A stretch of 64,000 nucleotides of DNA from Setoptus koraiensis (lineage: Eukaryota; Arthropoda), in assembly GCA_048013815.1 (NCBI GenBank), contig CM106585.1, positions 6,882,001 through 6,946,000 of the forward strand, read 5' to 3'. Each line of letters starts with the position of its first letter. Within the stretch, counting starts at the first letter, position 1. The notes under the pieces are model-generated. The model made no database searches, was not told the DNA's origin, and worked only from the letters and a program-made list of their open reading frames with translations. A program made the translations under genes and the position numbers. Positions 1 to 10,903 of this stretch are shown here, in pieces.

Positions 1-585
1 GGTATCTTTTAATTCTTGTAGTTCCTCCTTGAGTTTCTCTAAAACAGAATCCTTATAATACAGCTTATCCTCGTTCTCCTTTGCGTGCCTGTTAATGTGA
101 AATGATACACCAGGTGGTATAGTTGTGTTGATAACTTCTATCAGGATAGGTAACTTTGTGACGGTGGCCTCTTTCATTTGTAGATTCCTCCCATACATCT
201 TGATTGTGTATGTTGAATCCTTTGCAGTGCTTCTTTCTTTGAACGTTTCTATTATCAAATCCTGGTGTGGGGTCGACCAAGCTCTGGTGACTATAAAACC
301 CATGTTGACCATTTTCTTGTGAAGGTAGCTTTGATACCTCTCAAGAGCTACGTAGTCGTAGCCTTTGATCTCTAGGTCGAGCAGGTCGTAGAAACCAACC
401 TGGGGTTTTAATTGTTTCAGGTAACCGGGTTCATGGAGGTCAGGTATATATCCCGAATCTTTTTTAGACTCAGAACACATGGCTCTGATTATGGTGCATG
501 ATTTATGAATCCTCGGCTGGCTGTTGAATGTGCTCACTTTTGTGAACAAAGTGTTGGATAGTATTTTTCTAATTGTTTGAGCCAT
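1..585 (-). CDS. mRpL48: Mitochondrial ribosomal protein L48, cut by window edge
   Basis: This is a structural protein of the large mitoribosomal subunit and belongs to the S10-like fold family. The frame is open for 195 codons from the ATG at 585 to base 1, so only the extreme C-terminus can be missing (human MRPL48 is 212 aa). The N-terminus is basic and hydroxylated (MAQTIRKILSNTLFTK), as expected of a mitochondrial presequence. The body carries the family pattern: a YDLLDLEIKGYDY strand, a helix rich in Tyr and His (LERYQSYLHKKM), and a late IPPGVSFHI segment equivalent to the (L)PEGV(K/R)L motif in the animal homologues. No intron is needed. I recognise the family from these motifs; the gene name is an orthology inference. 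Confidence 0.8.
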   Translation of the reverse strand, partial: MAQTIRKILSNTLFTKVSTFNSQPRIHKSCTIIRAMCSESKKDSGYIPDLHEPGYLKQLKPQVGFYDLLDLEIKGYDYVALERYQSYLHKKMVNMGFIVTRAWSTPHQDLIIETFKERSTAKDSTYTIKMYGRNLQMKEATVTKLPILIEVINTTIPPGVSFHINRHAKENEDKLYYKDSVLEKLKEELQELKDT

Positions 586-1083
586 TGACTTAGATCACAG
601 TTATTATGTTGATAAATATAAATATGGCTTGATGTTACAATTCCTCTAATGTTTGGTAAAGATCCAATCGAAAAGAAACTCGGTGCAATATACCTGTCAA
701 CATGTGACAAACCGCATGCACTAAATCTAATGTGATACGCGCGTGTTTTGAAGGGGCGCTCAGTTACGGACGTTCAATTACCATGTGAGAAGAAAAAAAA
801 AGAAGAAACGTAACACCGAGACATCTTAAGCATTTTGATGCATTTTTGGGTTGCTGCAAGCGCCCTCGCGTCTTTTTCTTAAACTGCATCCAGAAGTACT
901 GGCAAATCTACACACGGTACGAGGCTAAGACTTATAAGATTCGTCGAATAAATATTGATTTAAACTTTATGCTGTTTGTGTGGAATTGATAACGATACAA
1001 AGAAGTTACTGTTATTATCTATTCATTCTGTTTTATTGAGCTTAGCGACCCTCTCACAATTTGTTACTACCCGGTTGCTAGAA
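586..1083. other. Intergenic, BRIX1 3' side to mRpL48 5' side
   Basis: No coding frame is supported here. A TTTATT at 1032-1037 is an AATAAA on the minus strand, 47 bases past the BRIX1 stop, and is the likely polyadenylation signal of that gene. The rest is presumably the mRpL48 promoter and 5' leader. Confidence 0.6.
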
Positions 1084-1836
1084 TCAATCTTCTTCCATAT
1101 CTTCTTCAGACTCTTCCTCGAAATCATCTTCAGACATTTCTTCCATATTGTCTCCAGACTCTTCTTCTGAGTCCTCTCCACTTCCATCCACTGTCGCCTC
1201 TTTGATCGGCTTTTTTGGCGTTTTATTCTTAAACGCCCAAATAACTTTCCCGTGAAAACTCGAGGACAGCATGAGCAGAGGCTGGAGTACCATTCTTGGG
1301 CCGATCTCTTCCAATTTTGATAGATCTGATTGATCTAAGATTTGATAATTCCTAAACCAAATGTGTTCATCCATGTAGCTGAAAGTGACAACTCTATCCA
1401 CGAAGGGCTGACTCTTAGGATGCTTGTATGGTACGTTAAATATCTGGAGAAACAGTTCTTTCACAAGTTTTAGATGGGGAACTTTATCGAAACTCTCGTC
1501 AAAGGTTAGAATTGGCCGAGATCCTTTGAGACTATTACCAGCGAATTTAATATCGGACATTGTATGCACTCCTTGAACAAGAAATTTGATAGATGGCCCA
1601 CCGTTCACATTTGAGGCCCACATGTACAATATTTTGCCTTTTCTGTTTTCAAAGTAGACACATTTGTCGCATTTATCCATAACACATATTTCGTTTAGAG
1701 CAGTAAGGGAGTCCTTCTTGTCGAACTTGCATTCTTTTTTGGAATGAGGTATTATCTGTCTAATATCCTGAGTTAGATGTCTATCTTGATGATTGACTCC
1801 GCGAGAGCACAGAACCAGTACGCGTGTTTTAGGCAT
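1084..1836 (-). CDS. BRIX1: Ribosome biogenesis protein BRX1 (Brix domain)
   Basis: BRX1 acts in the nucleolus in assembly of the large ribosomal subunit and binds pre-rRNA. The 250-residue product opens directly with the Brix-domain strand (RVLVLCSRGVNHQDRHL), followed by the conserved LYMW, GPSIKFLVQ, TMSDIKFAGNSLKGSRP, HPKSQPFVDRVVTF and IWFRNYQI blocks, and the terminal EIGPR motif. Residues after about 190 depart from the family: the usual GGPTLYENP stretch is absent and is replaced by SSFHGKVIW and a Glu/Asp-rich tail. Yeast Brx1 is about 291 aa and human about 353, so this copy is short at both ends. It is a single exon with an ATG at 1836, and is divergently arranged with the next gene. 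Confidence 0.9.
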   Translation of the reverse strand: MPKTRVLVLCSRGVNHQDRHLTQDIRQIIPHSKKECKFDKKDSLTALNEICVMDKCDKCVYFENRKGKILYMWASNVNGGPSIKFLVQGVHTMSDIKFAGNSLKGSRPILTFDESFDKVPHLKLVKELFLQIFNVPYKHPKSQPFVDRVVTFSYMDEHIWFRNYQILDQSDLSKLEEIGPRMVLQPLLMLSSSFHGKVIWAFKNKTPKKPIKEATVDGSGEDSEEESGDNMEEMSEDDFEEESEEDMEED

Positions 1837-2261
1837 TGTTCTATATAGAAATATGTTGACATCTGATGTGTATAATCAATTAAAAATTTTGGTAGGAATT
1901 TGAGATATTCAGCATCATACAATGGCTTGTAGAGAAAATTTCTAACTATTCGACTAGCATTACTACGAGTACTAGCCCACGTGCTCATGTTTGGATATAA
2001 TTCTAGCGTTTTCCGCAGTGGGGCGCACTACTAATCCACGCTTGAGCTGAAATGCTCCCATTATGTAAGAATTCACAAAAAAAATGTGCTAAATCACATG
2101 GTCTCAATTTCTTGGATGAACGGCTATGGGCTCATCAAGTACGATCTATTTTGTCATGTTCAAGTCGTGTCAAATGTCCAATTTAGATACCTGTTTACCC
2201 ACCGTCACATGTTAGCTCTAGATACAAGCGCAAAATTTTCCCACTAGACATATAAAACATC
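1837..2261. other. Divergent promoter interval
   Basis: About 425 bp separate the divergent starts of BRIX1 (minus) and the PANTS-like gene (plus), so both promoters must sit here. A minus-strand frame of 71 codons overlaps the BRIX1 start in another phase but has no recognisable content. A TATAAAA lies only about 10 bp before the plus-strand ATG, too close to be its TATA box. Confidence 0.45.
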
Positions 2262-2765
2262 ATGGTCTTGCTCAAATGTACCCCTCACACTGACGATTTT
2301 CTTGAGACAGAGATTTCACCCGGGAGTAAGAGCGCTGAGAGGCCCTATATCTGGCTGGTCAGACCCTGTGAAAGGTATAAGGAAATGTATGACGATTGTG
2401 GAAGTATCACAGGCCGTTTTCAACAGTATTATATTTATGGCTACAACCTGGACTGCAGTAATCATTTAAACCATTATAATTTATGTAAACAATTTCGAAA
2501 ACAAAAAGATGCAAGCATATTGGATCCTATAATAAATGACGAATTGTTGGAAATAAAAAGAAGAACTCAATCAGTTTATGATAACAAAGCCTGGGAATTG
2601 AGGGAAAGCCCACCAGCTGATTTCAATGCTCCATTGCCGGAATTCATCGCTAAAAGGTCCAGCAGATTTTCACAATTTGAAGAAGACCGTCAAAAAAGGA
2701 AAACTCCACAATTCACTCTCTACCAAGATTTAGTTAACTTTATCAACACTACTATAAGAAAATGA
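2262..2765 (+). CDS. C22orf39/PANTS-like (UPF0545) protein
   Basis: The family is small, cysteine-patterned (twin CX9C-like) and conserved in animals; the mouse member has been linked to synaptic plasticity, and the biochemical role is not established. The 167-residue product shows RPCERYKEMYDDCGSITGRF (residues 34-53), then YYIYGYNLDC and a second Cys helix with LCKQF, matching the human order of RPCE, C, HHYY, C and C. Near residue 120 the ESPPADFNAPLPE segment matches the C-terminal QSPPPDWHLPLP signature. About 30 residues precede the domain and about 40 follow it, longer than the human 105 to 142 aa forms. There is one exon. AATAAA lies at 2832-2837, 67 bases after the stop. Confidence 0.8.
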   Translation: MVLLKCTPHTDDFLETEISPGSKSAERPYIWLVRPCERYKEMYDDCGSITGRFQQYYIYGYNLDCSNHLNHYNLCKQFRKQKDASILDPIINDELLEIKRRTQSVYDNKAWELRESPPADFNAPLPEFIAKRSSRFSQFEEDRQKRKTPQFTLYQDLVNFINTTIRK

Positions 2766-2974
2766 ATTAATAGCTAGACTCTGAGATAGAGGAGTTATAC
2801 CTAAAATTCATCCACAGAAATTCTCAAAGTCAATAAACGCAGAAGTAAAACTTGCCCACATAGACCAGTCGAAATAGTATTGAAGAGCTAGATCATTGCG
2901 AAAAACTTTAGTATCTATCATTTATCCTTTTGCGGACCATTGCAATTTTAGCCATTCTCAAAGCAGCAACCGAC

Positions 2975-4543
2975 ATGCAAGCCTCAAAAAGATTTTTGGT
3001 GGTAATAGCCATGTTTACTTGGTTTGTCATTGTTCTTATCATTTTGATGTCCAATAGTGCCAAAAGAAAATCGATCAATGATATGACGACGCTCAGCTAT
3101 AATCAACTCCTTGATGAATCTAGACAACTCCTTTGTGATAATAATGTGTCGAGGCCTAGTCAAGATGAGATTTTTCAATCATACTGGAATCAATCTAGGA
3201 AATCAATTTACAAGCCAAAATTACACAAGTTGAAATTCTTCAGACAAACAAAGCAACATTTTTCAAACGAACACTTCAAAACTTTATTAGATGTCATCAC
3301 TCAACCAGATGCCCCAAAAGAATCTCCTGAAAAGAAACTACTGCCTAACTTCGTAAGCAATGCTACTCTTCTGGCGATCAATCAATATGTTAGAGATAAA
3401 GTTGCTACGAGTCCTATGGATAATATTTATGACTTTAAATCTTGTCGCATGAGCACATGCTTTGATTACGCAAAATGTAATAGAAGTAAGGGTTTGAGAG
3501 TTCATCTCGTGCCAACAATTAAATCCCACAGTTACAGCAGACCCACAACAGTTCCTGTAGATTCGTTTAATGTTAGCTCTGCAAACAGTTTGATATATGC
3601 AAGAGTACTTGATGTTATAAGGGGATCGAGTTACTACGAACCAGATGCTAATAAGGCCTGTTTATACGTACCAGAGTCTCACACGCTTGACAGAGACCCA
3701 TTGAGTGCTAGTTTTCAGATTGGCTTGAATAACATGATAGGAAAACACAACAATTATGGGCTTAATTATGTTATATTCAATCTGTTTTCTGGATCCTGGC
3801 CAGATTATCATGAGGATGACTATTCTGGACTAAAAATTGGTGCCTCAATTCTAGCAAAAGCATCCATCAGTCATTTGAACTATCGTCCTGGTTTTGATAT
3901 ATCACTGCCACTGTTTAATATATCGCACCCAACATACAACATGGAATTATCAAGTAATCAGGATCTCAAGAGTGTAGCAAAGAAATATCTTCTTTCTTTT
4001 AAAGGCAAACGCTACACTATTGGCAATGGAAGCGAAACTAGGAACTCTTTGTTTCACTTGCATAATGACAGAGATGTCATTATGCTCACCACGTGCCGAC
4101 ATGGAAAACGTTGGCGAGAATTGAAAGATCGAAGATGTGATGAGGATAATCGTGCATATGATAGTTTTGATTATCGACAGTTAATGCGACAGTCCTCGTT
4201 CTGCCTCATACCCCGAGGCCGCAGGTTGGGGAGTTATAGATTTTTAGAGGCACTAAGCAATGATTGTATTCCGGTTGTTCTAAGCAACGGTTGGATTAAG
4301 CCGTTCGAGTCCCTGATAGACTGGTCCAAATGTGTCATTCAAATAGATGAGAGACTGGTGTTACAAGTGCCTGATCTTCTCAGGGGCCTGAGTGTCGGAA
4401 TGATAGAGAACACGCGAAAGGAATGTAACAAAATCTATTTCAGACACTTCTCCTCCATAGAGCAAATAGTAATGTCTACTTTCAATATATTGGAAAAACG
4501 CCTGCAGTTCATGTTGAGCAATGATAACCGACGGCATGATTGA
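2975..4543 (+). CDS. EXT1-like exostosin with GT47 domain only
   Basis: Exostosins polymerise heparan sulfate in the Golgi; EXT1 has an N-terminal GT47 (glucuronyl-transfer) and a C-terminal GT64 (N-acetylglucosaminyl-transfer) domain. The 522-aa product starts with a short cytosolic tail and a signal anchor (FLVVIAMFTWFVIVLIIL, about residues 7-24), typical of a type II Golgi protein. GT47 spans about residue 150 to the end with strong EXT1 matches: SCRMSTCFDY, DTLDRD-like TLDRDPLS, IFNLFSGSWPDY, AKASIS, SFKGKRYTIGNGSETRN, LLTTCRHGK-type MLTTCRHGK, DRRCDEDN, PRGRRLGSYRFLEAL and VVLSNGW. The frame stops where EXT1 would continue into GT64, and nothing resembling GT64 follows before the lipase gene. 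I take the ATG at 2975 because upstream in-frame extension offers only TTG. AATAAA is at 4731-4736. The gene is intronless. Confidence 0.85.
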   Translation: MQASKRFLVVIAMFTWFVIVLIILMSNSAKRKSINDMTTLSYNQLLDESRQLLCDNNVSRPSQDEIFQSYWNQSRKSIYKPKLHKLKFFRQTKQHFSNEHFKTLLDVITQPDAPKESPEKKLLPNFVSNATLLAINQYVRDKVATSPMDNIYDFKSCRMSTCFDYAKCNRSKGLRVHLVPTIKSHSYSRPTTVPVDSFNVSSANSLIYARVLDVIRGSSYYEPDANKACLYVPESHTLDRDPLSASFQIGLNNMIGKHNNYGLNYVIFNLFSGSWPDYHEDDYSGLKIGASILAKASISHLNYRPGFDISLPLFNISHPTYNMELSSNQDLKSVAKKYLLSFKGKRYTIGNGSETRNSLFHLHNDRDVIMLTTCRHGKRWRELKDRRCDEDNRAYDSFDYRQLMRQSSFCLIPRGRRLGSYRFLEALSNDCIPVVLSNGWIKPFESLIDWSKCVIQIDERLVLQVPDLLRGLSVGMIENTRKECNKIYFRHFSSIEQIVMSTFNILEKRLQFMLSNDNRRHD

Positions 4544-5208
4544 GATTTGTGTTAATAGGGCCATGACTCTTCTCACTATAGTTTTCACAACAATAGGTCA
4601 GCCTATCACCTCAACCTATTAACTGTCTTTATGTCGTCCGATGTATGTTAGCTAAAAAACGAACTAGATGTGAGTTATGCTAAGCTAAAAAAATTGATTA
4701 AATAGTTATGAGAAGTGTATGGTATGAATGAATAAAGATTTATGTTAGTTAGCGCATCATAAATCCCAACTTATCTACTAGAGCCAATTTACAAGTTTGA
4801 TACATGAAGGGACTGTTTATTGGCCATCATTTTTTGAAAAGACTTTTATTGCGATGTCAATGTCAATTGGGCAACGAATTAATCCACTGCAAATTGATCA
4901 AGCGATAACCTCCAGTAGCAACGTATTTATACTGCCTTACGATGAATTATTTGTATAGGCAATATAAAGTCCAAAGGTAATTACAAGCCTTAGTGGTTGA
5001 TGTCACGTCAATTGTTACACATTCGATTTGAACTGTTGAAAAAAAATCTCTATAAAGGTGCATATATTATCGAACAACTCCAGATACGTTTCACAATAAG
5101 TTATGTAAGACAATGATGCTATGTGTGTAGCCAATCTACGGTTATAGTTGTTATTTATTTGTATCATATTCTATAGAAAGAGAATAGCACTTAAGCAAAC
5201 CCCCGAAG
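4544..5208. other. Intergenic, EXT1-like to lipase
   Basis: AT-rich interval with no supported gene. The first 200 bp are the 3' UTR of the EXT1-like gene with AATAAA at 4731-4736; the rest is the presumed promoter and leader of the lipase gene. Confidence 0.5.
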
Positions 5209-7371
5209 ATGAATACTCTATTCAGACAATTTAATTCGACAATCTCTTCGTTCATTGCATGTGTCATGATGATTGTCATTATGGTTCAGTATATCGCCCA
5301 CGGTATAAATTCCAGTACCGATCAAATACTTTCACTGCGATCAACGAAACCAAAAACAAAAAATTCAGAGTCGGACTTTCAAGAGATTCTATCGAATATC
5401 GACAAAGGACTCTATCAAAGATATATCACGAGAAACAACAGATTTTTGAATCATTCAGTTGGATCAGACAGTCTAGATTACTCAATAATACCTTGTTTGC
5501 TTAGTTCCGAACCAGTATCAGCCACGAAGTTCAAGCTTGACATCTTTTACTTTCGTATAGATCCTGGTGATGATAAAAACTACAAGCGTCAACCTGATTT
5601 TATTTTCTCAAACAACTACAGTTTGTCAGACATCAGCAAAGCGAACATAGATCTAAATTTACCAACAACTATAATAACACACGGATTCAATGATGGTCAG
5701 TTATAATTTCAATATGTCAATCACATCACTATAACTATTAGCATTAGGTGTAGCTAATGATTTAATTTGACATTCTGCATATCGCTGCTAGGTTGGCCCG
5801 GTTTTGACAATTGGCTACAAGTCATTAAGGAAATTCGAGTCAAGCGCGCCTTTAAGAAAAGTAACTTGTTCTTTTTTATCTGGAAAGTGCCAGATTTTAT
5901 TCAAAGAAACAACTATTTTGTTCGATATGGTAGGATAGTCAACAGTTTAAGAAATTTAAGTTACTATTTAGGAGAATTTATCAATCATTTATTTAATAAA
6001 TCTGCACAAAATTGCAGCAGTTTTGATTCAGTGGAGTTAATGGGACATAGTCTAGGCGCTCACATCGTTGGTCTTAGTGCTCGATATGTCAAACATGTTT
6101 CAAAAAAGAAGATTGGACGATTAATAGCATTAGGTGATTAATTGGCTCAATTGATTTCACTTTAACAACCTTTATACATACATTACAATACTTGGATTTC
6201 CTCCCCTCTAACCTATAACTCTCCTGCTTTGTAATCAGATCCCGCCCTGCCTTGTTTCAGGGAAATGAAAACAACGCTTGACAAAGATGACGTTACTTAC
6301 CTCAAAACCACCCACACCAATGCAGGTCTAGAGGGTATGGCATCAAAAAGTTCAAACATAGATATAATTGTTAATGGAGGTACATTGCAACCAGGTAGGT
6401 CTATGACATGTATGACGCCAGTTGATCTCGCGTAGACTAGTTTGCGTCAGCCTAAAACCTTAAAACTCTTGTCCATCGTTTAAACAAACGCACAAATAGG
6501 ATGTGGTTATGATTCAACTTGTTCTCATGGTTTAGCTAGATTAATTTACAATTATGTAGACGATCAGTGTCAAATGGTGGCTTATAGATGCGCCACTTAT
6601 GACCAATTCAAATTAGGAGCTTGTAATTCATGTGACAATTCATCTGTCAACAGTATTTCAGTCAACTTCCCCGAACAGACTAGCCAAGAGCATTCACATG
6701 GTTATAATGCAACCACAATGGAGCATTTAAATCAGGGTGGTCATAGTTACTATGTTGACACAAGTCCAATTCAACAAGCAAATGATACTCTTTGTTTGCA
6801 ACATTACCAGATAAGATTGTTGCTCGTGAGTAATGAGGATGACAGAGGAACGAGAAAGTGTCGCTCACTGATAAGACAGTTCTCTCGAAGGAGACTGGAT
6901 ATTTATCTTAGTGGCAATGATTCGGAACCGGCCAAAGCAGTTCAATTGAACTCCATAAAATCTGGACAACTTTTCACCGGATTGTTAACGTTCCCCGGCC
7001 CACCAAAGAAATTTTCGCTTGGCCTTATGCCGGACGTAAGACAGAGAAGAATCGATAGAGAGTGTTTCGTCGTTGTAGATGTAGAGTTTATGAGTGACAC
7101 CAAGTCGCAAAATCGAGCAAGATATTCTTCTTTACTAACGGACAAAACATGGAACTCGCCATATGCCGATGATGAAATGATAATTGCTCTGACTGAGGTG
7201 ACATCCAGAGATATGTATAGTGCGGCAGGCACCAACGACACATGCCATGCGATTGGCAGCTTTATTGACCCCATAATCCAATCGAAAGCCAATGTTTTTA
7301 ACAAAGGCACATATGAAACTTCATTGATAGCAAGAATTATTTCATTTCTATTATTTTTTGTCCCAAGTTAA
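5209..7371 (+). CDS. Secreted pancreatic-type lipase (4 exons)
   Basis: An alpha/beta-hydrolase that cleaves acyl esters of triglycerides or phospholipids. I place exons at 5209-5695, 5792-6133, 6239-6394 and 6500-7371; all introns (96 to 105 bp) are GT-AG and the sum is 619 codons. A hydrophobic N-terminal segment (about residues 13-30) suggests a signal peptide. The oxyanion-site HGFNDG leads across intron 1 into WPGFDNW. The triad is complete: Ser249 in GHSLGAH, Asp277 in the ALDPA motif assembled across intron 2, and His338 in CSHGL in exon 4. VNGGTLQPGCG and MVAYRC also match the family. The last 170 residues resemble a PLAT/LH2 beta-sandwich, and the chain ends in a hydrophobic stretch (IISFLLFFVPS) that could be a membrane or GPI signal. 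The substrate cannot be told from sequence. Confidence 0.88.
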
Positions 7372-7630
7372 CAACGCATCTACATGATGACGAGTCGATT
7401 GTTTGGAAAAATTTCCCATTGGTTTATCCGGTCTCAAATGAATATTTGGCAGACAATGTTTAAGACATGCGAGGACTGAAAACTCAAACTAAAAACGACA
7501 TAAGAGCTACAAGACAATGCTGCAGCGATTTAGATAAATTCAATAAGATAAATATTGGCATCGGCGCTTTATAGATTGCCATCTAGCGATAAAAATAATT
7601 TATTATACAGGCAACACTTGATCATTTCAT
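7372..7630. terminator. Convergent 3' ends, minus-strand poly(A) signal
   Basis: The lipase and the coiled-coil gene converge here. TTTATT at 7599-7604 is an AATAAA for the minus-strand gene, 27 bases past its stop. No clear canonical signal is seen for the lipase. Confidence 0.6.
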
Positions 7631-9772
7631 TCAAGGCTGACATTCTCTATAGTGTTGAGCTTTAGAATCAATATTAAAACCATATCTGGATAATTTGCTA
7701 TCCAAATCGTACACGGTATAAATGTATTCTCTTTGTCTTATTTCATATTCGTCGAGCGTTTTGCTCAACTCTCTTTGCCTACTTATTCCAGCAAGTATCT
7801 CAGTAGCGATCTGGTGGACGTCTGCCCTTAGTTTGGCAACTCTGTCTTCTATACCGGCATTACGATGGACTTTGCTGATTAGACTCTTTTCGGTTATTAT
7901 AATTTTGTCTGAGATATCATTTATTGTTCCATTAAAAGTATCATCTGTTAATCTAAATGCATCTTGAACAATCTTATTGGCTTGTGAAGCATACAACTCA
8001 TTTTTCTCATTTAGTCTTTCTATTGAATAAATGTCTCGTTGCAAACCCAATACTATTTCATGTGAATTTTTAATGCTAACTGTTGAAAGACTTTTGTCCG
8101 ACTCAACTATTATCATATCGTTTGGAATATCTTCTTTCACAATATCGATTAATTGCTGATGACTATTATAATGTTTGTATACTTTTGATTGTTCGTCGGA
8201 TACTATTTGCTCAATGCCGCTACTAAAATTGACACATTTGTTCAAAAAGTCATCTGCTATTTGTTGAATAGTGCCAGCTTGTCTGGATAAACTTTGGGTA
8301 AGCTGTGCGTTATTGCTGGCATTTTCTAGTGAAATTCGAGTTACACGTTGAGTCAGTTCAGATGTGGCTGTTTTCACGTTTACAACAACTTCCGGGATGT
8401 CTTCCATTAGAGTCGTTTGTAATGATAGGCATTCGTCTGCCATAAGCTTAACTTGGCTTGGCATGGAATGATAATCTTCAACATAGATGCCACTTAACAT
8501 TGTTCTTTTCATATCCTCGTAGGCATCATGAGAATAACTTTGACAAGTCTGACAGTGCTTGAAGGCATCAATGGAACTTTTGTGCGTTAGTTTGGTGGCG
8601 TTCAGAAAGTCATTCAATTCGCGTAACATAGTTCCTAACATCATATACTTAGAACTAACTGAGACGATAGATTCAGTTGCCATGTTCAATGCTTGGCTGG
8701 CCATTGTTGAAGCGCCTGAACACATTGAATTATCAGAAGATGAATTATCATGAAAAGAATTAACAACGCTTTGAAGGTTATAGATACAATGTAAAACTAT
8801 AGGAAATCATCAATATGTCTGCAGTGGATTAATGACACGAGACTCACCGCACTTTGTATTCTCTTGAACGTCTGACTCCAACTTCGAGACTTGTTCTGTG
8901 AATCGGTCAAACGATGTATCATTCAAAAGACTACTGCTGGTAGAATAGTTTTCGATATTAGACAGTATATTTTCAGTTTTCTGGTGCCTGTTTTGCGACG
9001 CTAGTAAATGAGTTTTGAAATCCTTAGTCTCGAGCAATGATTCGTTGCTCATTGTTAGAGATGTCGATAAGCTCTCAGAGGCTTCTTCGAAGGAGAAACT
9101 ATGCAAATCTGAGGAATTCAGTTTATTATTATTAAGGTTATGATCGCCTAACAATAGATGATTCTTCTTCCTAAAATCATCGAGTGTCATATTGATCACA
9201 TGTATTCTATCCATCAACTTGTTTATATTTGTTTCGTAATCGGCAATAGTTCCTTGAATTGTTTCTAGTCTTTCAATTGCATCATGTTCCCTATGACGAT
9301 TCTCGAGGTGAAAATGATTATCTTTCGTCATTCTTTTATTAATCTGCAATTCGATTTTGTCTAGCTCGTCGAACACACTGACAATACCTCTCTTTTTAGA
9401 TCCTATTGATAGTTGCGAATACATCAAGTCGTTGTTGTAAAGTAACGATTTTGATTTTAACTTCATACTCTGAGTCTTGTTATGCAACTCTTTAAAACAT
9501 ACAATGCACATAGAACAAGTGGCCGCTTTATTGTTACATTGATTGTCGTTCTTTTCGTCTGATAACGAGTCTCGACAATTACATTTTTGTTGATTTGTCT
9601 TGTTATTTCTCACGTTGACGTTTTGTTTAATCGGTGCAAAATTGTTGCTTTCGCTGCTCTCGTACAACTCATCCAAAACTGGTGATATGCTGTGCTCAAC
9701 AAGTTGGCCACGAATGATAAAGCCATCAATATTGAATAACACCAAAATGAGGCAGTATTTACATGAATTCAT
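7631..9772 (-). CDS. Secreted coiled-coil protein, family unknown (2 exons)
   Basis: Two open frames join across a 51-bp GT-AG intron (8797-8847): exon 1 9772-8848, exon 2 8796-7631, 697 codons in total. The joined phase is exact and gives CVLHCIYNLQSVV at the junction. The first 22 residues (MNSCKYCLILVLFNIDGFII) look like a signal peptide. A Cys-rich patch follows at about residues 64-92 (CNC, then CN, CSMCIVC). Most of the rest is heptad-like helix rich in Glu, Lys, Asn, Ser and Leu with several N-glycosylation sequons. A second small Cys patch (HCQTCQSY) lies in exon 2. The layout, Cys modules then long coiled coil, recalls laminin-chain coiled-coil regions, but I see no laminin domain and do not assign one. 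Confidence 0.75.
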
Positions 9773-10903
9773 TTTTTATCTTACAAACATTTGCACTATG
9801 ATTGCATACCATCGAAAGAAAGTTTGCCAATTCCTTTGCAACTTTCAGAATACATTACAAGATGATATGTTATATTAATACATTTGCACTCGTCGAGCTA
9901 GCTTGCCATTTCAATGGATCATTTGTGCAACTTTGCTGTTTGCTTGCTCCCTCAGTTACTTTCAGTCTCCCACTCCCACCGCAGACCATATATGTCATTT
10001 ACGGAGGGGCGGGCCGAACAAAACTATCAAATAGATCAGGGATAGCTTCGGGGGAGGCGGGAGGGGAGGACTGGATGAGACTGTCCGCTTTGGTGAGGGT
10101 AAGGGTAACAATTTGTCACTAACAAGTAAAACAAAAAAGTTTTTGAAAAAAGTAATCAAGTCTGATAGATACTCCACCGCTAGGGGTATCCTATCAAGAT
10201 AGAGCTCAAGTACTCCTATTTCCTTGCCATGCTCTCGCACCAATTGAACATGAAACGAATAAATCACAAATATCACCTCTGCGTTGCTGCAAATCATCCA
10301 ACCATTGTCTTATATAACTTATTGCAAAACTAATCTAAGGTTGAAAGACGATCTATATAATTGATTAATAATAGATTTTTTCTTACTAAATCGAATCAAA
10401 TGTGTAATTCATGCAAGGTTCACTGCTCTAACTTTGGGCTCTTTATTGTTTATACAAATATTTCGTCGTTTGGCAGTATAAATATGTTGCCTTTGAAGGC
10501 TACCGCTCGATTAGTTGACAGTGGATCAATTCGTTCCTATTTAACATTGGCATCGCATTCAAATTTTTTTCAATAATGGATGGCCAATAAACAATCCGGC
10601 TATGTATCCAATATTTTTTGTTGTTAATTGACTCTATTACTAATAGACAAGTTGGAATTTATGATGTGCTAACTGATGCTTTATTCATCCATACTTCTTA
10701 TAACTATTTAATCGAACTCTCAGCTTAGCATGACTTACATCCAATTCTTCTTTTAGCTAACTCACATTGTAGGACACAAAGACAATTATCAAGTTGAGAT
10801 GATTGGCTGGCTTATTAATGTGACAACAAACTCTTGGGGCAGATTTTGTGGTCATAGTGGGAAGAGTAATCACCCTATCAACGAATCTCAATCATGTTGT
10901 TAG
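9773..10903. other. Intergenic, no gene seen
   Basis: Between the coiled-coil gene's 5' end and the STRAD stop. Short frames on both strands show no family resemblance. TTTATT at 10680-10685 is a possible minus-strand AATAAA for STRAD, about 220 bases past its stop. A G-rich stretch (about 10003-10085) is the only compositional oddity. Confidence 0.45.

Noticed and set aside
1773-1988. 71-codon minus-strand frame overlapping the BRIX1 start
   Set aside because: Different phase, no similarity, lies in the divergent promoter interval.
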